Assembly (NCBI GenBank): GCA_015499985.1
Contig: JAAAUF010000056.1
Coordinates: 1 to 64,000 of the forward strand
DNA from: Haplosporangium gracile
Lineage: Eukaryota; Mortierellomycota; Mortierellomycetes; Mortierellales; Mortierellaceae
Length of the DNA stretch: 64,000 nucleotides
Reading direction: 5' to 3'
A program made the position numbers and the translations under genes. Of the stretch, positions 21,993 through 35,512 are shown in pieces; the first letter of the stretch is position 1, and every line of letters begins with the position of its first letter. The notes beneath the pieces are model-generated. The model was not told where the DNA came from. It did no database searches and worked only from the letters and a program-made list of their open reading frames with translations.

Positions 21993-23715
21993 TTACACTT
22001 CGATGCAGCCTCCGACGACCTTCTTGATGGCAGCACGACCGTAGGGGATATAGGATGCGCTGTACCAGAACAGAGCAAGGAATTGGATGATGCAGAGAAT
22101 CAAGCACAACAGCGACGATTGGATCTATTTGAAGGTAGAAATGAAAAAAAAAATGATGGGTTAGATTAGCAGTAATATACGAGAATAGCTGTCATTTAGA
22201 ATGAGGAACAGAACAAGAGCGTACGGTAAAGGCGACAACGAGGGTGACGACGATCATGGCCAAGAAGATAATGGAGGCAACCATGCGGACTATAGACGTA
22301 GTTGACATGACCACAGAAAAGGTTAGCATATGATGTTCTCACGAGTCCCAAGTGGCAACAAAATAGCAGTGATTCCTCCGATTCATCCATGAATGTACCT
22401 GGTGCGAACATGGTCTTGAGCTGCTTGCCGGGCCCGATCAAGAAGGTCGTGCTGTATGTCCACAAAGGACAGTTACAGAGAAAGAACGAATATCAGTTAG
22501 CATCCAGCCATCTATGAATTGATCACCGTGCAGCAGCCCTTGTGTATATGTGGTTTCGATATGTTTACCTGAGCATGGAAATGATGTTGCCCAATGTGAA
22601 GAAAACGGCAAAGAGAGCAAGCTGCCCAGTGGCAAGGGACAAGGTCGACTGTTAACGTGGCAATAGGAAAGGGAGATGTAAAAATTAATAGGTCAGCTCA
22701 TGTCTCAACTGATTCTTTTGTTTTTGTGATCTTCCTTAAGTCAGTCAATGCCATAGCCATCAGACAGCCCTTGACATTTCTATTTTCTTTTTTTTTCTTT
22801 TGTTTTCGACTATGTTTGTTTGCTTTTGTAAAAGTAACTTACCAAGATGGAGATCAAGAAACCAACAACAAAACTAAGAAGGAACAGCAAAAGGAGCGAC
22901 AAAAAAAGTAAAGAAGGGGATGAGTCGTTTTGTCTGGTCGCACAAGACGTTGGGAGTCACACGCCGCGCGGGGATATTAAGAGATATTTTTAACGAACGA
23001 AAGGTCCATTGGTGTCTGGCTATGTCGCCGCTGAATCGAATCCTTGTGAGGGCTGTGTTCTTGTTATTTTTTCTTTTTCCTTGGCTCATTCCATAGTAGT
23101 GCTGCGGGTGTCTTGGCAGTTTGTCGTCTCCTCCACAACCATGTTCATCCTTCCGTCTCCTGAAGGTCTCGTCGAAGTGTCCCACGCCATTGTCATTGCA
23201 GTTGTTGTTCCTGAAGCCAATTGATGAGAACGTCCGTCTTAGTTTCCCTGGCTGACTTTACTGACGTCGTCGGGTGTCTCAGAAGAAGAAAGAGGTTCCA
23301 TGGATGGAACAGGACGAAGGTTGCAGGCAGGCAAGGTAACCCAAACCGTTAGGTGAGGATTGACGGCATAAGGGAACAGAGAAGAGGCATACCAAATACC
23401 GAATCCATAGAGACGTTGAGTGCGATTGAGAGTGAAGCAGCTCAGAGGATTGGAGTCGTCCATGACCTATGTTATATGCAGCCATGATAGCAGGAGAGAA
23501 AGTGTGAGCGTGAGTTTGAAAATGAGAAAATGAGAGATGAGTCTCATTGTGCGGGGAGTTGGATTCGACGGTTGGTAAGAGTAGCTTAAACAGGCATAAG
23601 CTTCCGTGTTGTTCTTTTTTTGGGAAGGTAGGTGTCGTTATTGGCTGATGGTTTGTAGAAGGCGTCGACTTACATCGTCATTCATTGCGACGGAAGACAT
23701 TCCCCAGATGGCCAT
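21993..23715 (-). CDS. SFT2: Sft2-family Golgi/endosome vesicle transport membrane protein
   Basis: Seven small exons on the minus strand: 23715-23674, 23466-23393, 22873-22843, 22648-22569, 22451-22399, 22289-22225, 22124-21993. All phases agree, giving 158 residues, a usual family length. A short cytosolic N-terminus precedes CFTLNRTQRLYGFGICFVVG, the family entry motif. Four membrane segments follow: FVVGFLISIL; LALFAVFFTLGNIISML; VASIIFLAMIVVTLVVAFTI; LLCLILCIIQFLALFWYSAS. The loop FLIGPGKQLKTMF between segments 2 and 3 is diagnostic, as is the end ALFWYSASYIPYGR. Sft2 assists fusion of endosome-derived vesicles with the late Golgi together with syntaxin Sed5 and Got1. Exon 3 is only 31 bp. 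Confidence 0.93.
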
Positions 23716-24878
23716 TGTTGCAGTACTAGTTGTTGGTTTGGTTGAAGGAAGAAGAGGAGGGGGAAAGAGAGGGAGGGATGAAGGATGAAAAGAAGGGAGG
23801 GCGTAGTGCGAAGAAAAAGAAAGAAGAAGTTTAAAAAAAAGAGAGCGGTGAGAAGAAAAAAAAAAAAAGATGAGGGGCTTGCTTCCAAAAGGAAAAAGTA
23901 AAGGAATCCAAGAGGGCGGGAACGAGGGGCATATCAGGACTACTGTCACGTGGCAAGTGGAAGCCTTCGCTTGTTGTATTGGAACCCCTTAAAGGGGGGG
24001 AAGTGATGCAGGCAGGCGACCGTTCAATCGATCATCTTGAAGCCATTGGTGAAGCAATGCTCAGCCTCACTCCCATATGTATATATGTACGTATGTACTC
24101 TCCATGGTTAGCGAGCCTGCATGGATATGTGTCATTGTCATCAAAGCGCCCTTGTTGCATTCCTTCCCCTGTCAATCAGCTCTCTGTTCTCGCTCCCCCT
24201 TCTCCCGTCAACTACAAGAAATGTAGACAACCAAGCAAGGTTCACAGCCTCCACATCGGACTCTGGTTAGTGTTCGCTACCCCAGCCATTTTCTCTCTTC
24301 CTCTCCCCACAAGAAAAAAATAATAGGCCCCCTGGCCGGGGCTATTTTTTTACACTTTTCGATCGGTGTCGACGGACAAAGGGGGACACTATTTACTAGT
24401 GGAGTTGAGTTAGCTATGTGTGTGCACGCTTTTCTCGCTCTTGTTTGGTTGTGGGTTATATTTGCTGTTCACCACCACCAATCGACCAATTGGCCAATGG
24501 TTCTTCACCGCGATCGCCTCTAGTCCTCGGCTAAAGTTCGAGTCTTTTCTTCCCTTTTTTTTTTTCTTTCATTCTCTGCGTAAACCGATCTCCTTTCCTT
24601 GTCACCCCTGGGTATTTATTCAGACGAAGACTGGCCAGTTCAAATCTCCTTTTTCATCTCACTTCTCTTCTTCTTTTCCTTTCTTCCTCTTCCTCTTCCT
24701 CGTCTTTCGCTTCGCATCTTTTTCTTTTCCTTGTTCACTTTTCTTCTCCACTGTTCTTCACTCCACTCTAATTGGCAACAACACCCCTTTCCTTTTTTCC
24801 AACTCATTCATTCTTTCCTTTGTTTGGTTGCATCAACTCCACTCTCTTTCTAACTAATTCCACTTCATCACTACCACC
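23716..24878. promoter_or_regulatory. Divergent promoter region, SFT2 and acyl-CoA synthetase 1
   Basis: 1.16 kb. It is purine-rich on the SFT2 side (23740-23900) with a GTCACGTG at 23945-23952, and pyrimidine-rich from 24440 to 24878 on the synthetase side. ORFs inside follow this composition. No RNA gene seen. Confidence 0.45.
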
Positions 24879-27800
24879 ATGCCCGTTTTCAAAAAGTACG
24901 ACTTGAACAAGCAGAGTGTCGAGGTCCCTGGCACCCGCACCCCCGGAGCCACCGGTAAATAAAACAACCAAAACCTTTTTCCACCACCTCGGTTCACATG
25001 CGCACGCCCATACACATGAACCGAACTAGCTACTGCACAAGACATATTCCTCTAACTCACCTTTACTATACTATACCCTTCACCTTCTAACTAGGCCACT
25101 ACAGACACGCTGGGTTTGTGAACGGACTGGTCGAAAACATCCGTGCCGATCCCACGGTTAAGACCCTCTACGACCTCTTCCAGAGCTGTAAGATACCTCG
25201 CTGTACAAATAGAATATCATAACATACGGACGGATATATAAATTATCCTGTGGAAAAATAGACACTAACCTTACCCTATGGTTCCCATCACATTCCTCCT
25301 TTAACAGCACTGGCAAAGTTCCAAGACAAGGACATGCTAGGTTCTCGCAACTACGATCCAGTGACAAAGACCTGGAGTGGATACACCTGGCAGTCATACC
25401 GCCAGGTTGACCAACGCGTCAATGCCTTTGGAAGCGGTGTTATGCACATCAACGAGGCCATCCTCGGCAATACTCAGTTGAACCGCTGGTCCCTTGGTAT
25501 CTGGGCTCTCAACCGCCCTGAATGGTTCATCTCGGAGATGATCTGTAATTACTACAACCTCGTCTCTGTCCCCCTTTATGAGACCCTCGGACCAGATGCC
25601 GTCGAGTATGTCATGAACCACGCCGAAATCAAGGTCGCCGTCGTCAGTGGTATGCTGCTTGTTCTTTTTGTTCTTTTTTGTCCGATCGTGTTCATCTCTC
25701 TTCTTTTTTTTGTCTCTCTCACCCTGCATGCCCTGCATCGAGGGAGTACATTTTGTGCTCACATCATGACACTTCTTTTCTCCACATGCAAACAAAATAT
25801 AGGCAACCACATCACATCGTTGTTGGAGATATCAGACAAGTTGCCTCACCTCAAGGCCATCATCAGCATGGACTCACTTGCCGAGAATGCTCCTATTCCC
25901 GGTGTCTCTTCTGCTTCTTCCATCCTCCGTGCCTGGAGCAACGACAGGGGCATCAAGCTCTATGACTTCCAGCAAGTCGAGGCCCTCGGCCGTGAATACC
26001 CCCGCCGCCACATGCCTCCCCAGCCCGAAGAAGGTACTCTTTACGATCTTGAGGCATAATTGCCCTTTAGTATCTATACTGCGATCTGCGGGCCCGGGCT
26101 AATGATGTTTTCTTTTGTTTCATAACACATAATAGTCGCTTCTCTCTGCTACACAAGTGGAACCACCGGTCAGCCTGTAAGTTATCTGATATTTGTGATG
26201 CCCTATTTCCTCCTTTAACTAGAGTACTTAACGAGAAACTGATGCTCTATTTGCCTGTGTTTGCCTCATAGAAAGGAGCTATGTTGACCCACATGAACTT
26301 TATTGCTGCTGTTGGAACTAACCGCGAGGGAATGGTCACCGATACCACCGACACCGTCATCAGGTGCGCTTTCTTAGGTTAATTGTCACTGCAGGATTGT
26401 ACATGTAGAGAAAACAGCACGAGTTCGACAGCTAACCTCTGGCCATCTTTTGTTTGAATCGCCTCAGTTACTTGCCATTGGCACACATCATGGGACGTGT
26501 GGTCGACACCAACTCTGCATACTCTGGATGCAGAATCGGATACTTCCGTGGAGATTTGTTGTTGTTAATGGATGATATTGTTGAGCTCAAGCCCACCTTC
26601 TTCCCCACGGTCCCTCGCCTGCTCAACCGCATCTACGCCAAGGTCGTTGCTTCGACTGTCGATGCCCCCGGATTGGTCGGCAAGCTGGCTCGTCGTGGTG
26701 TTGCCACAAAGTTGGCCAACTTGGAAGCAGGAAAGGGTGTTGCCCATCCTCTTTGGGACCGTTTGTTGTTCAACAAGGTCAAGATGGCACTTGGTGGAAA
26801 CGTCCAGGCGATCTTGACGGGATCAGCCCCTATTGCCAAGGAGGTCTTGAACTTTTTGCGTGTCGCCTTTGGATGCATTATCCTTGAAGGTTACGGTGCT
26901 ACCGAGGGCATGGCCACCGCCACCATCACCATGGCTGAGTATGTTTCTTACAAGGAACCGGCTTGTTCGTGTGTTGTTGTGTTACCCGTTGTAAACTGCT
27001 AACTAACTTTTTTTATAATTAATATTCTCCTAACAGTGAGCACCAGCCTGGAATTGTCGGATGCCCTCGGTCAGGAGTGGAGCTCAAGTTGGCGGATGTT
27101 CCCGAGATGAACTACTTTGCGACGGACAAGCCCTTCCCTCGTGGCGAGATTATGATCCGTGGAGCGACTGTCTTCAAGGGTTACTATAAGGATGAGAAGA
27201 ACACACTCGATACCATTGACAACGAGGGCTGGCTCAAGTCGGGCGATATTGGTTTCATCGATAGCCGTGGATGCCTTACTATTATTGACCGCAAGAAGAA
27301 CATCTTCAAGGTACCTTTTTCTACCTCTTTTCATTAATGTCTTTAATTCGTTGCATTGTGTTTGCTAACAATTCCATTTTTCTTCTCCCTCTTCTTGGAT
27401 CTTATTCTCAATGCAAACAGCTGGCTCAAGGAGAATACATTGCACCGGAAAAGATTGAGAACGTGCTGTTGTCGAGATGCAACCTAGTGATGCAGATCTA
27501 CGTTCACGGCGACTCTCTCGAGTCGACCCTCGTCTGTGTCGCCATCCCCGACCCCGAGACCTTCCTCCCCTTCGCCAATGCTGTCGCAGGCACAAAGGTC
27601 ACCATGGCTGACCCCGAAGGTCTCGGCAAGTTGCTTAAAGATCCCAAGGTCAAGACTGCATACTTGAAAGAACTCGAGAAGGCGGGTCAGGCTGGTGGGT
27701 TGAGAGGGTTCGAGGTGGTGAAGCGGGTTCATTTGTCGATGGATATGTTTTCGGTGGAGAACAATATGATGACGCCTACATCCAAGGTGCGTCGTCCTCA

Positions 27801-27879
27801 GGTCAAGGAGTACTTTTTGGATGCCATCAAGTCAATGTACGATGACATCCATTCTATCACTGCCGTTGCCAAGTTGTAA
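24879..27879 (+). CDS. Long-chain acyl-CoA synthetase, copy 1, peroxisomal (PTS1)
   Basis: Nine exons: 24879-24954, 25095-25187, 25308-25649, 25803-26033, 26136-26176, 26272-26363, 26468-26938, 27037-27310, 27421-27879. All phases agree, giving 692 residues. It activates fatty acids to acyl-CoA with ATP. Motifs in order are the AMP/ATP loop YTSGTTGQPKG (about 253-263), PLAHIMGR, the FFPTVPRLLNRIY helix, the LEGYGATE adenine-binding motif, and the FACS signature around GWLKSGDIG with DRKKNIFKLAQGEYIAPEKIE. The last three residues AKL match the type-1 peroxisomal signal [SAC]-[KRH]-[LM], and there is no N-terminal membrane helix, so peroxisomal beta-oxidation supply is the likely role. The ATG lies in a CACC context. 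A paralogue with the same length and exon pattern lies 941 bp downstream in the same orientation. Confidence 0.95.
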
Positions 27880-28820
27880 ATTCTTTTTGTTTTCCTGTCT
27901 TCCTCTCTGTTTTCTTGCTCCTTTTGTCGAATAATAAATCTGAATTAGAAAAACCTGTTTTCTTCTCGCTCTCGTCCACTTTTCTGTCAACACAACAACG
28001 TCAACACGGTCTGATCGATCAGTGGGCGAAAGCAAAGCACACATCCCCATAGTTGCGTTGCACAAAAGTCAAGAGGAATGGAATTGAGAGTTGGCGTGTG
28101 CAAGTGTATGAATAAACAATAAGGCCACAGCAATCGAAAGAAAACGGACCGATCACAGCCAGGTACCGAAGTAGGGCAGGAAGAGGAGTATGTCTCAACA
28201 AGGTCCTATGTACTGTCTTTAGTGCTCATACTCTTTGCCCCCATAACCCCCTGTCGTCCCACCTGGCTTTCTCTTTCCTTCCACATGGATGAATGATGAC
28301 GATGATGACTATGACTATGACACAAGCTGGGTACACCCCACTTCCCTCATAATCCAATGAGATGTCCATGGCTCATAATTGTTTACCCTGAGCGAGCCAC
28401 TGCTGCTCATCCCCGCAAAGGCATTTTATGTCTCTGCCCTGTCCTGTTCAGTTCCGGCTGATAGTGCCCAATAGGAAGACGGACCATGGCGGGGACCCCG
28501 CAACGAAGGTTCTTCACAGCCAACCAACCGGTCAATTGTTTGTTTCCAGTGTCTTCTTCTCCTTGTATGTGAGGACTATTAAAAGGAGAGCAAGTGTGGA
28601 GGAGAGGAGCCTTTTCTTTCTCTCTTCTTTCTTCTCCTTCTCTTTCATTAGCATTCTCCATTCCTCTTCTCTCCTCGATCGCCCTCGAGACTCATTCACC
28701 TTCGTTCCTTCCTTCCTTCTCTCCATCTCATACCGCATTCACTCCCCACTCTTTTTTAACGACCCCTTGTTCTCTTCTCAACTTTCCACTTCCCCCTTTT
28801 AACTCCATTCCACCTACACC
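27880..28820. promoter_or_regulatory. Spacer/promoter between the two acyl-CoA synthetase genes
   Basis: 941 bp, ending in a pyrimidine-rich leader (28610-28820). No gene or repeat seen. Confidence 0.5.
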
Positions 28821-31800
28821 ATGCCTGGATTCACCAAGTTTAACTTTGACAAGCAGAGTATCGAGGTCCCCGGCACCCGCATCGAGGGCGCCACCGGTAA
28901 GGATGTCCTCTTTACTACCTCCGTGCTGCGCTGATCACCGTGTAAAGTCATAACGAGGCCTTCATAACTGATCCGATCATTGACCCTCAATCAATCGATG
29001 TCTAAATAGGCCACTACAGACACGCTGCCTTTGCCGATGGTCCTTTGGACTACATCCGCAAAGACCCCCAGATCAAGACCCTTTATGACCTTTTCCAGAA
29101 CTGTAAGAGCCTTACTCGTGCTGATGATTGAGACGCACTACTTGCTTATTCTCACGTTGTTGTCGGTAGTGGTGGAGAGAAGAGAGTTATTCTTTTCCAT
29201 TGCTCACAAGAGAGGGGAGGGAAGCGAGACAAGAAGAAAGACGGTGTCCCATGCGCGTATTGTTTGTGTCCTTGCATGTTATGCGATCGATTTGTTGACA
29301 CACCCCCTTCCAATCGCCTACACCTTTTTTTTCTGCCGTTCGTTGCACAAATCCTTTTTTTCGCGCTCACTCGATAACAAAGATTTCCACCGGACACTTT
29401 CTCTTCGCTCTTATTCCCTTCTTACACTCTTTCACGAACCAACATTGTGTGTATCCTACCCTTCTACTTACACAATCACTACGGAACAATCATCACTAAC
29501 AATAAACATCTTCTCTTCGACATGAATGACACACAGCGGTGAAGAAGTATGGAAACAATGACTTTTTGGGCCACCGCCCCTACGATGCTGCCACAGAGAC
29601 CTACGGCGACTACAGCTGGCAGACCTACGGTCAGATCGACAAGCGCGTCAATGCCTTTGGATCCGGCCTGATGCACCTCAACAGCGCCATCATGGGCTCC
29701 ACTCAATTGAACCGCTGGTCGGTCGGTATTTGGGCCCTCTCCCGTCCTGAGTGGTTTATCACTGAGATGTCCTGCAACTATTTTAACCTGGTGTCTGTTG
29801 CGCTTTACGAGACCCTTGGACCTGATGCCGTCGAGTATGTCATGAACCATGCCGAAATCCCCATCGTCGTCTGCTCCGGTAAGAATGAAGGGTGTTGTTG
29901 TAGAGAGAGAGGCGATGAAGAAGAAAGCCATTTGATTTTAACCTTTCTCACGGACTGGGCTTCAATTGGATCGTCTCAATCAAATTTCCCCTTTACACAA
30001 TTCATACGCATACATTCATGCATTCGATACATCCATTCACATGTACTTCTCCCCTTGATTTCTTTTTCTTGAAAAATAGGAAACCATGTTGCTTCATTAC
30101 TTGAACTCTCAGACAAGGTGCCTGGATTGAAGGCGATTATCAGTATGGATTCGCTTCAGGAGGTCCCCACTGCCCCCAACACTGCCAGTGCCCCTAAGGT
30201 ACTCCGTGCCTGGGCTGCAGGTAAGGGCATCCAGCTGTTTGACTTTGCCGAGATCGAGGCCCTCGGTGCCCTCTACCCCCACAAGCACCTCCTCCCCACC
30301 GAGAACGAGGTCGCTTCCCTTTGCTACACCTCCGGTACCACCGGCCAGCCCGTACGTATTCTTTTTCCTTGGCGTTATTATTACCAATAGGGATGAAGAG
30401 GAACTTGGATCGTGGACTAACTGGCTTATTTCTATTTTACTGTCAATGAAAATAGAAAGGAGCGATGTTGACGCACAAGAACTTTATCGCTGCCGTCAGC
30501 AGCAACGTCGAGTTCATGCTCCTCTCCCCCAGCGATACCTTGATTAGGTACAGCCATACTTTTCTCTCGTTACCCTCTGGTCTTTGTGTCACTTATGAAC
30601 AATGGGACTAATCATTCTCTGTCTCTGTCCTCAATGAAACTAGTTTCTTGCCATTGGCGCATATTATGGGAAGATACATTGACACATTGTGCACATATGG
30701 AGGCATGCGCATTGGCTACTTCAAAGGAGATATCAACACACTCCTGGACGACATTGCATTGCTCAAGCCCACCTTCTTCCCCGCTGTCCCTCGTCTCCTC
30801 AACCGCATTTACGCCAAATTGATCGCTGCAACCGTCGAGGCTCCCGGCTTGGTTGGTGTTCTCGCCCGTCGTGCGGTTGCTGCCAAGCTGGCCAACCTCG
30901 AGGCTGGCCTGGGCACTCAGCATGCTGTTTGGGACCGTCTGTTGTTCAATAAGATCAAGGCTGTCCTTGGAGGCAATGTTCAATTGATTGTTACTGGATC
31001 TGCACCCATTGCCAAGGAGGTTCTTAGTTTCTTGAGAATTGCCTTTGGATGTGTTATTGTTGAAGGTTATGGATCTACCGAGTCCATGGGCACCGCCATC
31101 CTCACCTCCTACGAGTACGTTTTCTTCCCTTCTTTGCTCTTTTACAAGTTTATACACTGACCTATGATATATTTTACTAACCAGTTATTTACTGTTAACC
31201 AATAGTGAGAAGAAGGCTGGAATTATTGGGGCACCACGTTCGGGATGCGAGGTCAAGTTGGTGGACGTTGCAGATATGAACTACCGCTCAACAGACTTGC
31301 CCTACCCTCGTGGCGAGATTTGTCTTCGTGGAGGACATATTATCAATGGCTACTACAAGGATGAGAAGAACACACGCGATGCCATTGATGCCGAGGGTTG
31401 GCTGTACACCGGTGATATTGGAACTGTCGATGAGATTGGTCGCTTTACCATCATTGACCGCAAGAAGAACATCTTCAAGGTACGTTTTTCACTCTTTTTT
31501 TTCCCCCCTTCTCTATATGGTTCTTTTCATTTGGTCTACTACTTCCTCTTATTACGCTATATATCTTATTATGCTGGTTTTTTTTTTAATGTGAATGTCT
31601 TTTTATGCACTTCTTTCGTTCTCGTTGCCTTTTTTTCAGTTTCCTTTTTGTGTCTTATTTTTTTGTGTTTTTCTTGAGTGTTGTCAACCCATATTGACTA
31701 ATAATCTCAAATGCTTTTATTCTCTTCTCCATTTATATAATAACAGCTCGCACAGGGTGAATATGTGGCACCAGAGAAGATCGAGAACCAATTGACATCA

Positions 31801-32205
31801 CGTTGCAGCCTGATCCAACAGCTCTTTGTCCACGGTGAATCGCTTGAGAACTCCCTCGTGGCCATCATGATCCCCGAACCCGAGACTTTTCTCCCCTTTA
31901 TCCAAGCCCAACTTGGCCTCAAAGTCTCCCCTACGGACCTCGCAGGAATCATCAACCTCTACCAGAACCCCAAGGTCAACGCTCTAATCTTGAAGGAACT
32001 CGCCAAGGCCGGCAAAGCCGCAGAATTGAGAGGATTCGAGATGATCAAGAGGGTGCATTTGTCGACAGATACGTTTACGATCGAGAATGGGCTGTTGACC
32101 CCCACTTTGAAAGTGAAGCGTCCTCAGGTCCAGGCCCATTTTGCGGAACAGATTAAGATGATGTATGCTGATATCCATGCCACTACACCTGTTGCCAAGC
32201 TTTAG
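28821..32205 (+). CDS. Long-chain acyl-CoA synthetase, copy 2, peroxisomal (PTS1)
   Basis: Eight exons: 28821-28896, 29010-29102, 29537-29878, 30080-30351, 30456-30547, 30644-31114, 31206-31479, 31747-32205, giving 692 residues. Exon lengths equal those of copy 1 except that copy 1 exons 4 and 5 (231 + 41) are one 272-bp exon here, so a single intron was gained or lost since duplication. Catalytic motifs are intact: YTSGTTGQPKG, PLAHIMGR, VEGYGSTE, the GWLYTGDIG signature and DRKKNIFKLAQGEYVAPEKIE. The C-terminus is again AKL, a peroxisomal signal. Flanking introns have diverged strongly in length (intron 2 is 434 bp against 120 bp), so the duplication is not recent. Substrate chain-length preference cannot be read from sequence. 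Confidence 0.95.
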
Positions 32206-35152
32206 AAGTTGCTTCGTATGCAATCAGCAATACCCTTTCCCGTCGCCAATACCACTTCCTCTCTCTAAAAATAAAAAGCAACCATCGTTCGTCATGAACA
32301 CATTCTTGGAGGTAATGAGTCAACGAAGGCAGTGCATCTTAAACACATGCAGTGGGAGCGAGAAGCGAGAACTAGAACGAGAGAGAGGGTGGAAGAGGGA
32401 TAACTGATCTGAAGAAAGATCATTGTGTGTTTCCTTCATGACATCATCCAGGAGCAGGGATATAAATCTACGAGTTTTGTCGCAATTGTTGGTGGTAGGA
32501 GGAAATGGTGTGTATCACCTATATTTTCTGACAAATAGTAAGAGAGTCTTCAGGGGAGAGAAAAAGAGAATGAACCAAGTAGCTCAAAGACTGGGCTCGA
32601 GACTGGGACAGGGTATAGAGGGAAAACTTAAAGTGGAACAGGGGAGTTGCCCTTCTCAGACCTTGAACAGAGGCGACTCTCTGCATAGTCCTCGGTCCAC
32701 TAGTCCAACAATGTAGGAAAAGGAATAGAGAAGCCGATTATCCAGCTAGCCAACTAGCCAGCCAGTCAGGATTGAAGAAGAAAGGTCAATTAATATATAA
32801 TCCAATTAGATCCATCATCGCTTATACTACGGGCATTCCCAAGAGAGAGTAGTGATTCAGCTCAGCTTGAATTATTACCGGAGCGGAGAAGGGAAGATGA
32901 AATAGACCGGAGGGCGGCATCTTTGCTATGCCGGAGGAAGGAGGGAAGGAGCGGAAAAGGGGAAAAGGAAGGTTGAATTGTCTCCGCACGCACCTGCACA
33001 CACACATGGACGGACACATGTGTAATATATGCCAAGCAAGAAAGAGACATTGCTTGCTGTCATCATGTCAGTCAGGAGTCCGATCGGGATCCTTTTTTGT
33101 AAGAAATAAGCAGGCGTGTGTGAGTGCCAGATGCGGTGTTCATGATTTTCTCTCTTTTCTCGTGTTATTTTTGAACATACACACAGAGACAGGAAGGAAC
33201 GATGGTGTCTCTGGCTGGGAACCAATTTGGATCGCTGTTGCTGTTGTTTACCATTTCGAAACTGACACAACCAAAAATAATACAATTTACCCACCTTGAT
33301 AACCGGGGATAGACGGCCCTTTTTTCTTTTGTTTTATCTCCTTGGCGTGATTGTAAGAAGGAGTTGGAGTAAGAAGGAGTACTGTAGGAGCACCAGTAAG
33401 GAGAGTGAACGAAAACTAGGAATGTTTAGAAAATAAAGGGGACAACATGGTTGTTTGCCTTCAGTTGCATAAGGAGACAGGAGGAGAGAGTGCAAGATGA
33501 AATAACGTAGACCATAGATGTCAGTTGTAGGCGGATGATCCCTCTCTCTCACACACTCACTCTTCACTTTTCTTGGTTACTATTACTTCTTCTCTTCTTG
33601 GCTCTCTTGGATATACTTTTATTTGCAACTGACTGTTGCTGCATCGCATTCGTTCCTTTCGATTATTAAATATCCCTTGTGAACGAATTAGAAAAGACCT
33701 TCTCCTGAAAGACGCTCTCACTCCAATCCACCTAGGGAAACATGTATGGCAATCATTCTCTCCTTCTCAAAGTGACCGATCAACTACAACGACTTTTCAT
33801 ACTCTGAAAGAGAAGATCAAATTGTACGAGAACGCTAAGCGGCTGTGACCATAGTTGCTGTAGACAAAGAAAACTCTGTTTGTACTTTTTTTACCATTCT
33901 GCATAGAATTTATTAAACATGGTCAAGGCTAATTGCTTGGCAGAACGTGTATGAACCCCAGTCGTCTTTATTTCTCTTGGCAGATACATGGATTCTCTTG
34001 GCAGCCAAGACCTTAAAAGTCCCTTTTCATAGTGCGGGGATGGGATGGACGGCCGTCTGAAAACTGCACAGGGTTTTTTTTGCTCACTGTTTTGTATGTC
34101 TGTATTTGGATTTTGAGAGCATTTTTTCTTAATGGAAAGGATGGATGAAAGGGCTGGATTAAAGGATGTAAGTTCTCACATGTGCCGTTCTGTCTTCTAC
34201 ACCGTCTACTGTCTACTCTACCCATCTGGTCGCTGTACTGTAGGTGCTCTCGTTTTTCTTATTCTGGACGACCTATTTGGCCGATTCGGTTATATCCCAT
34301 GAACTTACTCGGACGTTTTCCCCCTCGGGCCGTTCCTTGACCTTATTTTTTCGATTTTCCTGTGTTACTGTGCACATGGAATGCTCTACAGTGCGATGAT
34401 TTCATTGCTCAAGCACACCTACAGTCGACAATACACAAAATAGGAAAAAAAAAAAAACCTCATAGTAGAAAAGGACGGCAAGGGGGTAAGGAAATGGCGA
34501 ACGCGATTCCGAAGGCACAGGGAAGATTACCGCAGTTGATGGAAAGGCAATTGAAGAGGGCCTATCGGAAAGTACTGTTTTCGACTCTCTGTGTGTCTTC
34601 CAAAAATGCCGATGAGTTACCGCAGTGTCTGATAACGTGGTCACTGCGGTCTGCTGCAAGCTGCGTCGCTTGTTATGAAGGACCGAGTAGATCCATTATT
34701 GACAGGATAGAAGTAATAACACGATACATCCATGTGGCACCACCCACGATTGAGCAAGGAGTAAGAGAAGGAATAAGTGAGTGAGCGTGGAGTTCTACTT
34801 TTTTATTGAGAGTTCCTTGTCCTGTTGTGTGCTCCCCTTAGTGTAGAGTGGATTATGTTGCTCAATTGTTCAATCAAGATCGCCGCTCATTGTCTTTCCA
34901 TCTAGCGATGCTTGACCTCTTTTTCTCTTTCTTCCTTCGCCGTTAATACAATTGCAAGTGTGCATGTTCCTCTTTGTGGCCCCCTTGCCCTTCTCTTCCT
35001 CCTCCTGTTTAAGAATGAGATTCAAAAAAAATAAAAATAATAAAAAATGGGTCGGCTTTTGTTTCTCTCTTCAACGTGTCCGATTGAATACATTTCAGCT
35101 CAATTGAAATTAAAAATACACAGCCCTCATTCCCTCAGAATATAAATAATGA
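32206..35152. other. Gene-poor region, no supported gene
   Basis: About 3 kb with short unrelated ORFs on both strands and no domain. The 140-codon ORF at 34362-34784 has no coding-like codon use. I saw no tRNA or repeat family. Confidence 0.45.
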
Positions 35153-35162
35153 NNNNNNNNNN
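35153..35162. other. Assembly gap (10 N)
   Basis: Ten consecutive N in an AT- then C-rich stretch upstream of the arrestin-like gene. The true length is unknown. Confidence 0.99.
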
Positions 35163-35199
35163 CCCCCCACCTTCACTCATTTCTTTCATATCAAATCCA

Positions 35200-35207
35200 T
35201 ATATAAA
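35200..35207 (+). promoter_or_regulatory. TATA-box candidate for the arrestin-like gene
   Basis: TATATAAA about 310 bp before the ATG at 35513, followed by a pyrimidine-rich leader. Confidence 0.35.
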
Positions 35208-35512
35208 CCTTTTTTTCCCTTTACTATTACCTTCGACTTCTTATTCTCTCTGCACAACACAGCTATTTGACTCCTCCCTCCTCACTCCTCGCTCCTCACT
35301 CCTCACTCCTCTCTTTTGTATTACATAACGACCACTTCTGTACTAACAACATCCCAACAATTATCACACTCAGCACAGCAACAACAACAACCAACTGCCT
35401 CACTCTTCCTCTTCAATCACCCTTACTCTCATCCAATTTGTACATACCGACAACCAACAGCCACGCAAATATACCCTCTCACTCTCTCTCATACAACATA
35501 ACAACAGCAAAG

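Noticed and set aside
34362..34784. 140-codon plus-strand ORF
   Set aside because: Composition resembles surrounding non-coding DNA; no domain.
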